Shown: in pieces, positions 1-5,795 of the stretch
How positions within the stretch are numbered: position 1 is the stretch's first letter
Layout of the letters: each line of letters opens with the position of its first letter
Assembly: GCA_009777165.1 (NCBI GenBank)
Contig: WRML01000162.1
Coordinates: 1-5,817 of the forward strand
Direction of reading: 5' to 3'
Length of the DNA: 5,817 bases
Source of the DNA: Kiritimatiellota bacterium
Lineage (GTDB): Bacteria > Verrucomicrobiota > Kiritimatiellia > RFP12 > UBA1067
Notes under the pieces: model-generated
The model's database searches: none
Seen by the model: only the letters and a program-made list of their open reading frames with translations
What the model was told of the DNA's origin: nothing
Position numbers and translations under genes: made by a program

Positions 1-2
1 AC

Positions 3-2219
3 GTCTGCTTCCACACCCCCCTCCCCCACCCCGTCACGGCGAAGGTCGAGCCGGAGGGGGCCTTCGACGGCACGTTCACCTGGACCTACGGGAACCTCAC
101 GCTCACGAACAACCCCGTCCTGCTCCCGAGGAGCGACGGCTGGAAGACCAACTGGCCCGGCACCGTGAGCGTCACGTTCGAGGTCGGGGGGAAGGCCTAC
201 GCCACCAACTGCCCCGTGTGGTACTGCCAGCTGGCGGGCGACGGCCCCTCCACCAACGCCCCCCCCCAGGAGGGTGAGGGGGAATACTGCTGGCGTTGCG
301 GCGTGTGGTGGCTCCCCCCCCATCCCGGCGCGAGCCACGGCTGCGGGAACTGGGACCCCGGGGGCTCCTGGATGTTCTGCGGCCTCTGCAAGACGTGGTA
401 CCAGCCCGGCACCGAGGAGTACGGGCACCCGCCCTGCCCCGGCGGCGGCGGCGATGGGGGGGAGGGGCCCGGGCAGCCCGAGCCCTACCGCCCCGTCGTC
501 CACAGGGGGTTTGTCCCCCCCTGCGAGGTGCAGGGGGTCCCGGTCCCGGATCGGCTCGTGCGCTTCTACCCGCACGGGGGCCCCGGGGGCGGCGGTTGCT
601 GCCCCTGCCCCGCGCACGCGGCGCACCGCAGCACCCCGGCCGTGCTGGAGTCCGTCTCCCCGCGCGTCGCGCTCTACCGCAAAGACGGCAACGGCAACCT
701 CCAGCCGTTCAACGCCGGGAATACGCTCAACGCGGGCGAGGCCGTGTACGTCAGGGGCCTGCTCCCCAGCGCGGCGCCGTGGGACGCGTCCGCCGTGTTC
801 GAGTGGACCGAGGGGGGCGAGACCGAGGCGCAGACCAACCTCTTCACCGTGCTGGGCGTTGACATCGTGGCGGACATCGACCTCTGCGGCGGCCTCAGCA
901 GCAACGACGTGGTGCGGAGCGCCCTGCCGCCCCCGGCGGGGTGGGCGATGCCCGCCGCGACCAACCAGACGTGGCTGTTCGACCTCTTCCCGTTCACCGG
1001 GATGAACGGCGAGTTCCTCCTCACGCTCGACGCCCCCCCCGGCACGTTCCGCGCGTGGGACCCGTACGGCAGCCCCGGCGCCCCCCTGCTCGTCCCCGGC
1101 CAGACCGTGACCAACCCCCCCGGCTACTACCTGTACATCGAGGCCCTCGCCCCCGGCGCCGGCACGCTCACCTACACGTTCACCGGCGACGCCGCCGCCT
1201 CCAACCTCACCTGCTCCGCCACGCTGCCCATCACGGCGCGGGGCCTCCTGCTCCAGCCGGTCACCACGGAGACGGTGCCGCCGCCGGGGGGCGCGATCGT
1301 CAACCCCGCGGTGGTCGCCAGCAACGGGCTGGCGCAGTACACGATGGACGTTGTACCCCCGGGCATCCCCGACAGCGACATCGAGTGGCGCGTCGCCGAG
1401 GGCGCGGGCAAGGTTTCCTTTTACAACGGCGTCAACAGGGGGCGTTCCGTCAACGTGCGGGGGAAGGCCCTGGGCGGCTTCAAGCTGGAGGCTGGCATCG
1501 CCGGTATGAACCTCAGCCCCAAGCCGTACATCTACGGCACGGTGCTGGAACAGACCGTCACGCCGTTGCATATCTTCGTAATCTGTGACGCGAACGGTAA
1601 CCCAGCCGTCTCGAACGATACGATTAACGCATGGGTTGACAGGGCGAACCGAGACTTCGCACAGGTCGCAATGAAGTTTACGATAGCGAACGTGACATTT
1701 CTTCCAACGAATTACTCGAAATGGTTTCATATCGACAACGACAGCATGTTTGAAGAAATGTGTTCATATACCAACAACACGGGGGGACTTGAGGTGTACT
1801 GTGTAGCTTCGCTTCACGGCAGGGCGGCAGGCTTGCATTCGAGTCCAAACATACCCGCCGGAGCCGCAAGGCGAGGGCTGGCGGTGAGGGCAGATGCGCC
1901 GCTGTCCACGCTGGGGCATGAAATCGGTCACGCCTGTAAGTTAAAGGACATTAAGGGAAACAGATTGGGCAATATAGTTGTCAGCAAGGATTTGGTTGGT
2001 GAACAGAACTGGAGCGGAGGGATGGGTACGGGGTATTATCCGTCGGATTTGAAGCATGCGGATTTAGTTAAGAGATTGTTGATGTGCCAAGGGAGTGAAA
2101 GTAGAGGTGATATCCCGCTGGGGTATGTCTGGGCTTATCCTGACGATTTGTCCGTTCAAAACCCAATACCCATAGCTGTAGGGGTTAACTCAATGATCAC
2201 TCGAAATCCGTTCCATTGA
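3..2219 (+). CDS. Large secreted multidomain protein with C-terminal metzincin-like metallopeptidase (5' partial)
   Basis: The frame is open from the left edge, so the true start is upstream. The GTG at 165 is only an internal valine codon, and 738 residues are visible. Numbering visible residues from base 3: 1-75 look like the end of a beta-sandwich (Ig-like) domain; 96-145 hold two CxxC...HxC / HxxC knuckles; 146-162 are Gly/Pro rich; 199-208 hold a CCPCPxHxxH cluster; about 215-515 are further beta-rich, Ig-like segments; about 519-738 are the peptidase. Its zinc motif HEIGHACKLKD (639-649) fits the metzincin pattern HExxHxxGxxH/D with Lys for Gly and Asp as third ligand. A plausible Met-turn (LLMCQG, Met 694) follows. 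It ends in TGA 24 bases before the next gene. GC is 65-88% before the peptidase and about 50% within it. Secretion is inferred, since the signal peptide lies outside the window. The substrate is unknown. It could be an ordinary secreted protease rather than an effector. Confidence 0.9.
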   Translation, partial: VCFHTPLPHPVTAKVEPEGAFDGTFTWTYGNLTLTNNPVLLPRSDGWKTNWPGTVSVTFEVGGKAYATNCPVWYCQLAGDGPSTNAPPQEGEGEYCWRCGVWWLPPHPGASHGCGNWDPGGSWMFCGLCKTWYQPGTEEYGHPPCPGGGGDGGEGPGQPEPYRPVVHRGFVPPCEVQGVPVPDRLVRFYPHGGPGGGGCCPCPAHAAHRSTPAVLESVSPRVALYRKDGNGNLQPFNAGNTLNAGEAVYVRGLLPSAAPWDASAVFEWTEGGETEAQTNLFTVLGVDIVADIDLCGGLSSNDVVRSALPPPAGWAMPAATNQTWLFDLFPFTGMNGEFLLTLDAPPGTFRAWDPYGSPGAPLLVPGQTVTNPPGYYLYIEALAPGAGTLTYTFTGDAAASNLTCSATLPITARGLLLQPVTTETVPPPGGAIVNPAVVASNGLAQYTMDVVPPGIPDSDIEWRVAEGAGKVSFYNGVNRGRSVNVRGKALGGFKLEAGIAGMNLSPKPYIYGTVLEQTVTPLHIFVICDANGNPAVSNDTINAWVDRANRDFAQVAMKFTIANVTFLPTNYSKWFHIDNDSMFEEMCSYTNNTGGLEVYCVASLHGRAAGLHSSPNIPAGAARRGLAVRADAPLSTLGHEIGHACKLKDIKGNRLGNIVVSKDLVGEQNWSGGMGTGYYPSDLKHADLVKRLLMCQGSESRGDIPLGYVWAYPDDLSVQNPIPIAVGVNSMITRNPFH
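288..437 (+). other. Tandem CCHC zinc-knuckle-like pair in the first protein
   Basis: Two adjacent units share the pattern C-x2-C-x2-W-(W/Y)-x-P, followed by a His and a final Cys. Unit one has Cys at bases 288 and 297 and ends HGC at 336-344. Unit two has Cys at 378 and 387 and ends HPPC at 426-437. The matching Cys, aromatic, Pro and His positions suggest an internal duplication and a metal-binding or disulfide-stabilised knuckle. It is followed by a Gly-rich linker. The role is unknown. In an exported protein the Cys could instead form disulfides. Confidence 0.6.
1560..2219 (+). other. Metallopeptidase 'tip' domain segment with lower GC than the rest of its gene
   Basis: This segment encodes the C-terminal ~220 residues. 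It starts with a hydrophobic beta strand (HIFVICDANGNP) and an amphipathic helix typical of the N-lobe of secreted metzincins, continues to the zinc-binding helix at 1917-1949 and ends after the Met-turn at 2082-2084. Sampled 60-base blocks are 43-53% GC, against 60-88% in blocks upstream, and A/T third codon positions become common. The boundary at about 1500-1600 coincides with the start of the domain, which suggests that it was acquired or exchanged as a unit. The function is predicted from motif only. The Lys in place of the metzincin Gly is unusual. Confidence 0.75.
2072..2129 (+). repeat. 58-bp perfect direct repeat, copy 1 (peptidase C-terminus)
   Basis: This stretch is identical, base for base, to 3225-3282. 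It encodes the Met-turn region (RLLMCQG through IPLGYV) in the intact peptidase. It is the best conserved core of a longer duplication that, with weaker identity, runs from about 1991 through the intergenic gap and into the following gene to about 2984. Confidence 0.95.
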
Positions 2220-2243
2220 TTGTGACAAAAAAGGAGGAGAACC

Positions 2244-3143
2244 ATGAAAGCGTTTCCGATTACGTTAAGTTTATTTTTGGTGGGTAGCGTCATTTCCCAG
2301 GACTGGGATTTTTACGAGACTCTTTCTGACATGGATGTGGCGCGGATAAGAGCATTCAACCAAAACGCAGAAAACTTGAAAAAAAACCTGTGGCACAATC
2401 TCGCTTCAGAGGATTTTTTGAGATGGTCAGGAGACCCTTTGCGTTACAAGCAGAAGTTTCATGTCGCGGACGATATGCTGCGTGGTGTGCTGATGGAGAT
2501 TATCCGCGAGTCGGAGAAGAACGCAAAGTGGGAACCCTTCCGGAATGAAGATCCCGAAGAACTCACCGATGAGAAGAGAAGGTTGTATCGGGCAATCATA
2601 TGGCTCGGGTATTGTGCGGACGAGCCGGCAAAGGAATTCCTGACAAGGATTGCCGTTGACGGCACGAAAGCGATGACTTACCGCACTGCAACCATTGATG
2701 CGTACCTCCGTTGCGCCGATGCACAGCAAACGAGGGATGCGCTTGTCCGCTTCCTTATTGGCGACATGAGGATAGATGCTTATTCGACATACCTATTCGC
2801 CATGCGGACGTATGACGAGGTGGAAGATGACCTGTCGAAGCGCGAGGCGATTGTTACTTCATGGACCGTCGCATTGGCTAAAGAAGGCGATAAAGACTTT
2901 TTTACAGATATGGATAAAAAGTTAGCCCAGCGGAGTCAGAAATATGCGGAGTCCTCCCAGCGGCTCGCCATGATAAAACGAATGAGCAAGCTCCCACCAT
3001 CTGGACACCGAGACACGGACAACGACCTGAACGCCGCGCTGGAGTCGTACAAGTCGCGCAAAACGTTCACGAGCGTCAGCACGAACCTGACCGAGCTTAT
3101 AGCCCGCGACTTCCGCAAACCGACCGGGAAAGGAGGGCAATAA
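2244..3143 (+). CDS. Secreted helical protein of unknown function (A), candidate partner or immunity protein of the upstream peptidase
   Basis: The 299-residue product is not a family I recognise. A strong Shine-Dalgarno (AAGGAGGAG, 2231-2239) supports the ATG. Residues 1-18 look like a cleavable signal peptide (Lys2, hydrophobic 4-17, cleavage near VIS|QDW), so the protein should leave the cytoplasm. The rest is rich in charged, helix-forming residues, and the helices seem paired as in HEAT-like solenoids (weak inference). The core is about 60% identical (my hand count, 66 of ~104 residues) to the product of 3388-4248. Shared blocks include KQKF-VADD, EDPEELT, WLG-CAD, AKEFL and ADAQQ. Unlike that paralogue it lacks a C-terminal membrane segment, and its last ~45 residues are a soluble tail coded at higher GC. 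It starts 24 bases after the peptidase stop, so co-transcription is likely. An immunity or inhibitor role is inferred from position alone. It could also be an unrelated envelope protein. Confidence 0.9.
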   Translation: MKAFPITLSLFLVGSVISQDWDFYETLSDMDVARIRAFNQNAENLKKNLWHNLASEDFLRWSGDPLRYKQKFHVADDMLRGVLMEIIRESEKNAKWEPFRNEDPEELTDEKRRLYRAIIWLGYCADEPAKEFLTRIAVDGTKAMTYRTATIDAYLRCADAQQTRDALVRFLIGDMRIDAYSTYLFAMRTYDEVEDDLSKREAIVTSWTVALAKEGDKDFFTDMDKKLAQRSQKYAESSQRLAMIKRMSKLPPSGHRDTDNDLNAALESYKSRKTFTSVSTNLTELIARDFRKPTGKGGQ

Positions 3144-3366
3144 ATCTGGTTGGAGAGAAGAACTGGAGTGGAGGGACGGTACAGGGTATTACCCGTCGGA
3201 TTTGAAACATGCGGTTTTAGTTATGAGATTGTTGATGTGCCAAGGGAGTGAAAGTAGAGGTGATATCCCGCTGGGGTATGTCAGGGCTTATGCGGACTTG
3301 CAAGTTCCTGACCCGTCACCCAAAGCGGTCGGGGTTAACTCACTGAACAGAACCCCGCGCCATTAA
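3143..3366 (+). pseudogene. Orphan remnant of the peptidase C-terminus (truncated, frameshifted)
   Basis: This stretch aligns to 1989-2219, the last ~75 codons of the intact peptidase, and includes the 58-base perfect repeat. The first ~35 bases match in one frame (NLVGEKNWSGG against DLVGEQNWSGG). A single base is missing near 3178, and the rest reads in the next frame to the TAA at 3364-3366. The Met-turn and the final His-stop are kept. The HExxH helix is absent, so it cannot be an active peptidase. It begins at the stop codon of the preceding gene and has no ribosome-binding site or start of its own. The 21-base gap after it, with its Shine-Dalgarno, also resembles the gap after the intact copy. 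It looks like a displaced tip left by tandem duplication or tip exchange. Confidence 0.9.
3225..3282 (+). repeat. 58-bp perfect direct repeat, copy 2 (peptidase remnant)
   Basis: This stretch is identical to 2072-2129 with an offset of 1153 bases. It belongs to a duplicated unit of about 1 kb (about 1991-2984 and 3145-4128) that covers the tip end, the gap and the body of the following gene. The tip end is far better conserved than the genes after it, whose products are about 60% identical. Confidence 0.95.
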
Positions 3367-3378
3367 GGAAACAAAGAA

Positions 3379-3383
3379 AGGAG
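3379..3383 (+). promoter_or_regulatory. Shine-Dalgarno that bears on a double-ATG start
   Basis: AGGAG lies 4 bases before the ATG at 3388 and 7 bases before the ATG at 3391. The second spacing is the more usual one, and starting there gives a Met-Lys signal peptide like that of the paralogue at 2244. Either start gives essentially the same exported protein. Confidence 0.7.
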
Positions 3384-3387
3384 AAAC

Positions 3388-4248
3388 ATGATGAAAACAT
3401 GCTGTGCCGGATGGTTCCTGTTATTGGTTTGCAATGTCATGGCAATGGAGTGGAGAACTTATGAGGGGCTTTCCGACGAGAACGTGGCATACCTGCGGGA
3501 ACGCTTTAAGACACCGGAGAACCTGAAGGAATCCCTGATGGGGAACTTCACTTCCGAGCATTTCCTGTGGCCGCATGAAACCCTTCTTTTTAAGCAAAAG
3601 TTTGGTGTTGCGGACGACATTTTGCGTGCCGCACTTTTGGAGATTATCCACGAGTCGGTAAAGGTGGCAGAGTGGAAACCCTGCTCGATTGAAGACCCTG
3701 AAGAACTCACCTTCGCGAAAAGGAGGTTAATGGAGTCAATCAAATGGCTCGGGGTTTGCGCGGATGATTCGGCAAAGGAGTTCCTGATGGAGATTGCCGT
3801 GGACGACACGAAAGGCGAGGTTTACCGTGACGAGGCTGTTGACGCATATATCCGTTCCGCCGATGCCCAGCAGGTGAAGGACGCGCTGATCCGCTTCCTC
3901 GTTAAGGAAAGGGTGCTCATCGACTCCACATACTTTTACGCTACGGAGGCATATGATGCGGCAGAAGACGATCCGCAGAAACGCGCGGCCATTGTCAGCG
4001 CGCTGACCGCCGCCGCGTTGGAGAAGGAAGAGGACAGGGGATATTTCGCCAAGGCGGACGAGCACTTTGCCGGGCAGGACAAGGGATACGCCCAATCGCC
4101 CCAACGTAAGAAAGCGTTGGACCGCATGAACATGTCCAGCGGGAAACAGGGCGCGGGCAGCCGTCTCTGGCTGTATGCGGGTGTTTTTCTCTGCGCGCTC
4201 TGTGCCACGCTCTGCCTCATGGCAAAAAAAAGGGGAACGAGGCAATAA
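3388..4248 (+). CDS. Membrane-anchored paralogue of A (A-prime), candidate partner or immunity protein
   Basis: The 286-residue product has an N-terminal signal peptide (cleavage near VMA|MEW, residue 19) and a helical body about 60% identical in its core to the protein at 2244-3143. Its C-terminal membrane segment (about residues 260-279, with three Cys) is followed by a basic tail, KKRGTRQ. A signal peptide plus a C-terminal stop-transfer segment predicts an anchored protein with its body outside the cytoplasm. The start may be the second ATG at 3391. It sits 21 bases after a dead copy of the peptidase C-terminus, just as its paralogue follows the intact copy, so the pair arose by duplication of a tip-plus-partner unit. 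The stop lies just after a run of eight A (4224-4231), where a +1 shift would fuse it to the following open frame. The family is not recognised. Immunity is inferred from layout only, and a sorting-type tail is an alternative reading of the C-terminus. Confidence 0.9.
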   Translation: MMKTCCAGWFLLLVCNVMAMEWRTYEGLSDENVAYLRERFKTPENLKESLMGNFTSEHFLWPHETLLFKQKFGVADDILRAALLEIIHESVKVAEWKPCSIEDPEELTFAKRRLMESIKWLGVCADDSAKEFLMEIAVDDTKGEVYRDEAVDAYIRSADAQQVKDALIRFLVKERVLIDSTYFYATEAYDAAEDDPQKRAAIVSALTAAALEKEEDRGYFAKADEHFAGQDKGYAQSPQRKKALDRMNMSSGKQGAGSRLWLYAGVFLCALCATLCLMAKKRGTRQ

Positions 4249-4471
4249 GAACGCCCTGCAGGGTAAACTGTTCAACGTGCTGAAGAACGAGAAGATCATT
4301 GTGCGTGAACCGGGAGCAGGAAACGGGCACTCGGGCGTCACCAACACGATCACGACGCTAAGCGACATTGACCTGGACGGTGCGACGGACAACCTGCAGT
4401 ATTTTGACCCGGGCTTGTTCCCCGTCATGTTCGGGGAACAGCCCGCGAGTGTGTTTGACGTTTCAAATTAA
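4249..4471 (+). pseudogene. Second orphan C-terminal module, unrelated to the peptidase (remnant)
   Basis: A reading frame is open across this gap and ends in TAA at 4469-4471, 14 bases before the next gene. It encodes about 74 residues (from NALQGKLF to FDVSN). The only ATG that opens it, at 4175, lies inside the preceding gene without a Shine-Dalgarno, so I read it as the tail of a longer protein whose front is lost. It contains DIDLDGATDN, a DxDxDG calcium-loop-like motif of the kind found in secreted proteins. I see no similarity to the peptidase tip. It keeps the pattern of a tip end just ahead of a signal-peptide gene. It could instead be a frameshifted extension of the preceding gene through the A8 run at 4224-4231. 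Confidence 0.6.
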
Positions 4472-4485
4472 CGGAAGGAGAGATT

Positions 4486-5643
4486 ATGAAGAGAATGATT
4501 AACGTGTGTGGCACAGCCCTCTTGGGTTGTGCGCTAGGTGTGACCTGCACAGGTTATGCCCAAAAGGTGGACCTCCTCAAGCCCGAGGTACAGGCGAAAG
4601 AGCTGGCGGCCCGGCGGTTCATCGAGTCGTTCGGGGACACCACGATCCCGTACACAGTCACGGTGCAGAAATATAAGGATGCTACCACTAAATCGGGATA
4701 TCCTCTCAAAGACTTCGACGGGTACGCCGTCACGTTCCCGAAAGACATCCAGGCGCGGCTCGACCTGCTGGACAGGAAAGTCCTGCACGACACGCTGATG
4801 GATTACTTCGACGACGCGCGTCACTCGTTCACGGTGACCGTCCTGATGCTGGAGGAGACGACGCTGTACCGTCCACGGGAACACAATGGAATGCGGAAAA
4901 GGAAAGGGATCGGGCTGATCGATGTCCAGGCCCTCGTGAAGGCGGACAAACAGCTATGGAACGAGAACTTTGTGCCGAGCCCCAACATGGACAATTACGT
5001 GTTTGTGGTAAGGCAGGATGTTTTTTTATCAGCTTGCTACTGGTCTCTTGCGGTGGCATACAGCAACCCTCTGTATAAGACGCTCATCGGCCCGTCCTAC
5101 AGGTATTCCGTCCTGATGGGGTCCATCCCCGCCGCATACGCCGGAAAGGTGTTTCGTGGCGAGGATGCCCCCGTGGTCAGGGCAGATTGCAACACATTGT
5201 TCGGAGGAATCTTTGACAAATACCCTGCGGCATTCCGCTACACGGCACCGACACAAATTGAGGCTTACCCGTTTATAACCTCTGCGGCGTGGGAAGAGCA
5301 ACGGGGACAAGACACGCAAAAGTTCCTGAAAAATTGCCGGGAGAACGACCCTGCCTCCAACCCTCATCTTCCCGCACTGACGATGGCGATGTTCACCGTG
5401 GACGCCTACTCCTTCAATGACGAGACAGGCGTTTACACGATGAAGGAGCGAGGGAAGATGCTGATGGATTTCATCGTGGAGTTCCCGATACCCGAGAACG
5501 CCACGCGCCTCAAAGCCGTCATGGACGGCGGTAACAAAGACGAAATCCAAGCGATGATGAAAAAACACAACACGGAGGAAAAATGGAAAGCACTCCTCCA
5601 AAACCCCGTCCATCCCGAATTCGCCAAATACCCGCAGGACTGA
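4486..5643 (+). CDS. Secreted protein of unknown function (C), possible partner of the lost second tip
   Basis: The 385-residue product is not a family I recognise. GGAAGGAGAG (4473-4482) is well placed for the ATG. Residues 1-25 form a signal peptide: basic MKR, hydrophobic stretch, probable cleavage at GYA|QKV. LLGC at residues 12-15 is a poor lipobox, because Leu at -2 is unusual, so I favour ordinary signal peptidase cleavage. The mature protein mixes acidic and aromatic segments and shows no catalytic motif I can name. A mildly hydrophobic stretch (FLSACYWSLAVAY, about 181-193) is too short and polar to call a membrane span. There is no visible similarity to the proteins at 2244 and 3388. 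GC is moderate, well below the first part of the window. It is probably co-transcribed with the genes before it. By position it would be the partner of the orphan module at 4249-4471. That is inference. Confidence 0.88.
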   Translation: MKRMINVCGTALLGCALGVTCTGYAQKVDLLKPEVQAKELAARRFIESFGDTTIPYTVTVQKYKDATTKSGYPLKDFDGYAVTFPKDIQARLDLLDRKVLHDTLMDYFDDARHSFTVTVLMLEETTLYRPREHNGMRKRKGIGLIDVQALVKADKQLWNENFVPSPNMDNYVFVVRQDVFLSACYWSLAVAYSNPLYKTLIGPSYRYSVLMGSIPAAYAGKVFRGEDAPVVRADCNTLFGGIFDKYPAAFRYTAPTQIEAYPFITSAAWEEQRGQDTQKFLKNCRENDPASNPHLPALTMAMFTVDAYSFNDETGVYTMKERGKMLMDFIVEFPIPENATRLKAVMDGGNKDEIQAMMKKHNTEEKWKALLQNPVHPEFAKYPQD

Positions 5644-5717
5644 CAACTCGCAACTGGCAATGCTAGAGTATTTTAAAAAATTTCGTGTCCGCTTACCGCC
5701 AAAGACTGAAAGCCCTC

Positions 5718-5738
5718 GCGCCTGTGTCGAGAAGGCGC
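5718..5738. repeat. Small hairpin after the last gene
   Basis: GCGCCT and AGGCGC form a 6-bp stem around a 9-base loop. No T run follows, so a classical terminator is not supported. It lies 75 bases after the last stop and just before the stronger palindromes at 5751-5795. It may be part of the same element. Confidence 0.45.
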
Positions 5739-5750
5739 AACCTCTGGAGT

Positions 5751-5795
5751 GCGGCGGCTCGCCGCCGCTTTCCGTCGCGGGGGCTTGCCCCCGCG
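5751..5795. repeat. Pair of GC-rich palindromes (REP-like element)
   Basis: There are two hairpins 8 bases apart. The first is GCGGCGGCTCGCCGCCGC (5751-5768). The second is the 20-base CGCGGGGGC-TT-GCCCCCGCG palindrome (5776-5795). Each has a stem of at least 7 bp closed by a CTCG or CTTG tetraloop. Paired GC-rich palindromes between genes are typical of REP-type dispersed repeats. They could also slow transcription after the last gene. Copies elsewhere in the genome cannot be seen from this window. The rest of 5644-5817 holds an AT-rich stretch (about 5667-5684) and no gene I can support. Confidence 0.65.

Noticed and set aside
165..167. GTG as start of the first gene
   Set aside because: The frame stays open to the left edge with the same beta-rich protein style and there is no Shine-Dalgarno before it, so it is an internal codon.
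274..1005. Long + strand open frames in other frames over the GC-rich part (274-1005, 296-862, 941-1588)
   Set aside because: They are very Arg/Pro/Ala rich low-complexity translations, as expected from shifted frames of GC-rich DNA. The frame running from base 3 to 2219 has domain structure and a catalytic motif.
3736..4428. 230-codon open frame on the minus strand
   Set aside because: It is antisense to A-prime and the orphan module, with no ribosome-binding site seen and no recognisable domain. The opposite frame has a signal peptide, a membrane anchor and a paralogue.
4175..4471. A separate 98-residue gene starting at ATG 4175
   Set aside because: The first ~24 codons overlap the membrane segment of A-prime out of frame, and there is no Shine-Dalgarno. 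Only the part after 4248 looks like real, but orphaned, coding sequence.
5029..5646. 205-codon open frame on the minus strand
   Set aside because: It is a shadow of gene C. The plus-strand frame has a Shine-Dalgarno and a signal peptide and is complete.
5667..5684. AT-rich stretch after gene C as a terminator
   Set aside because: No GC stem precedes the A/T run, and the GC hairpins lie downstream of it without a T tract.
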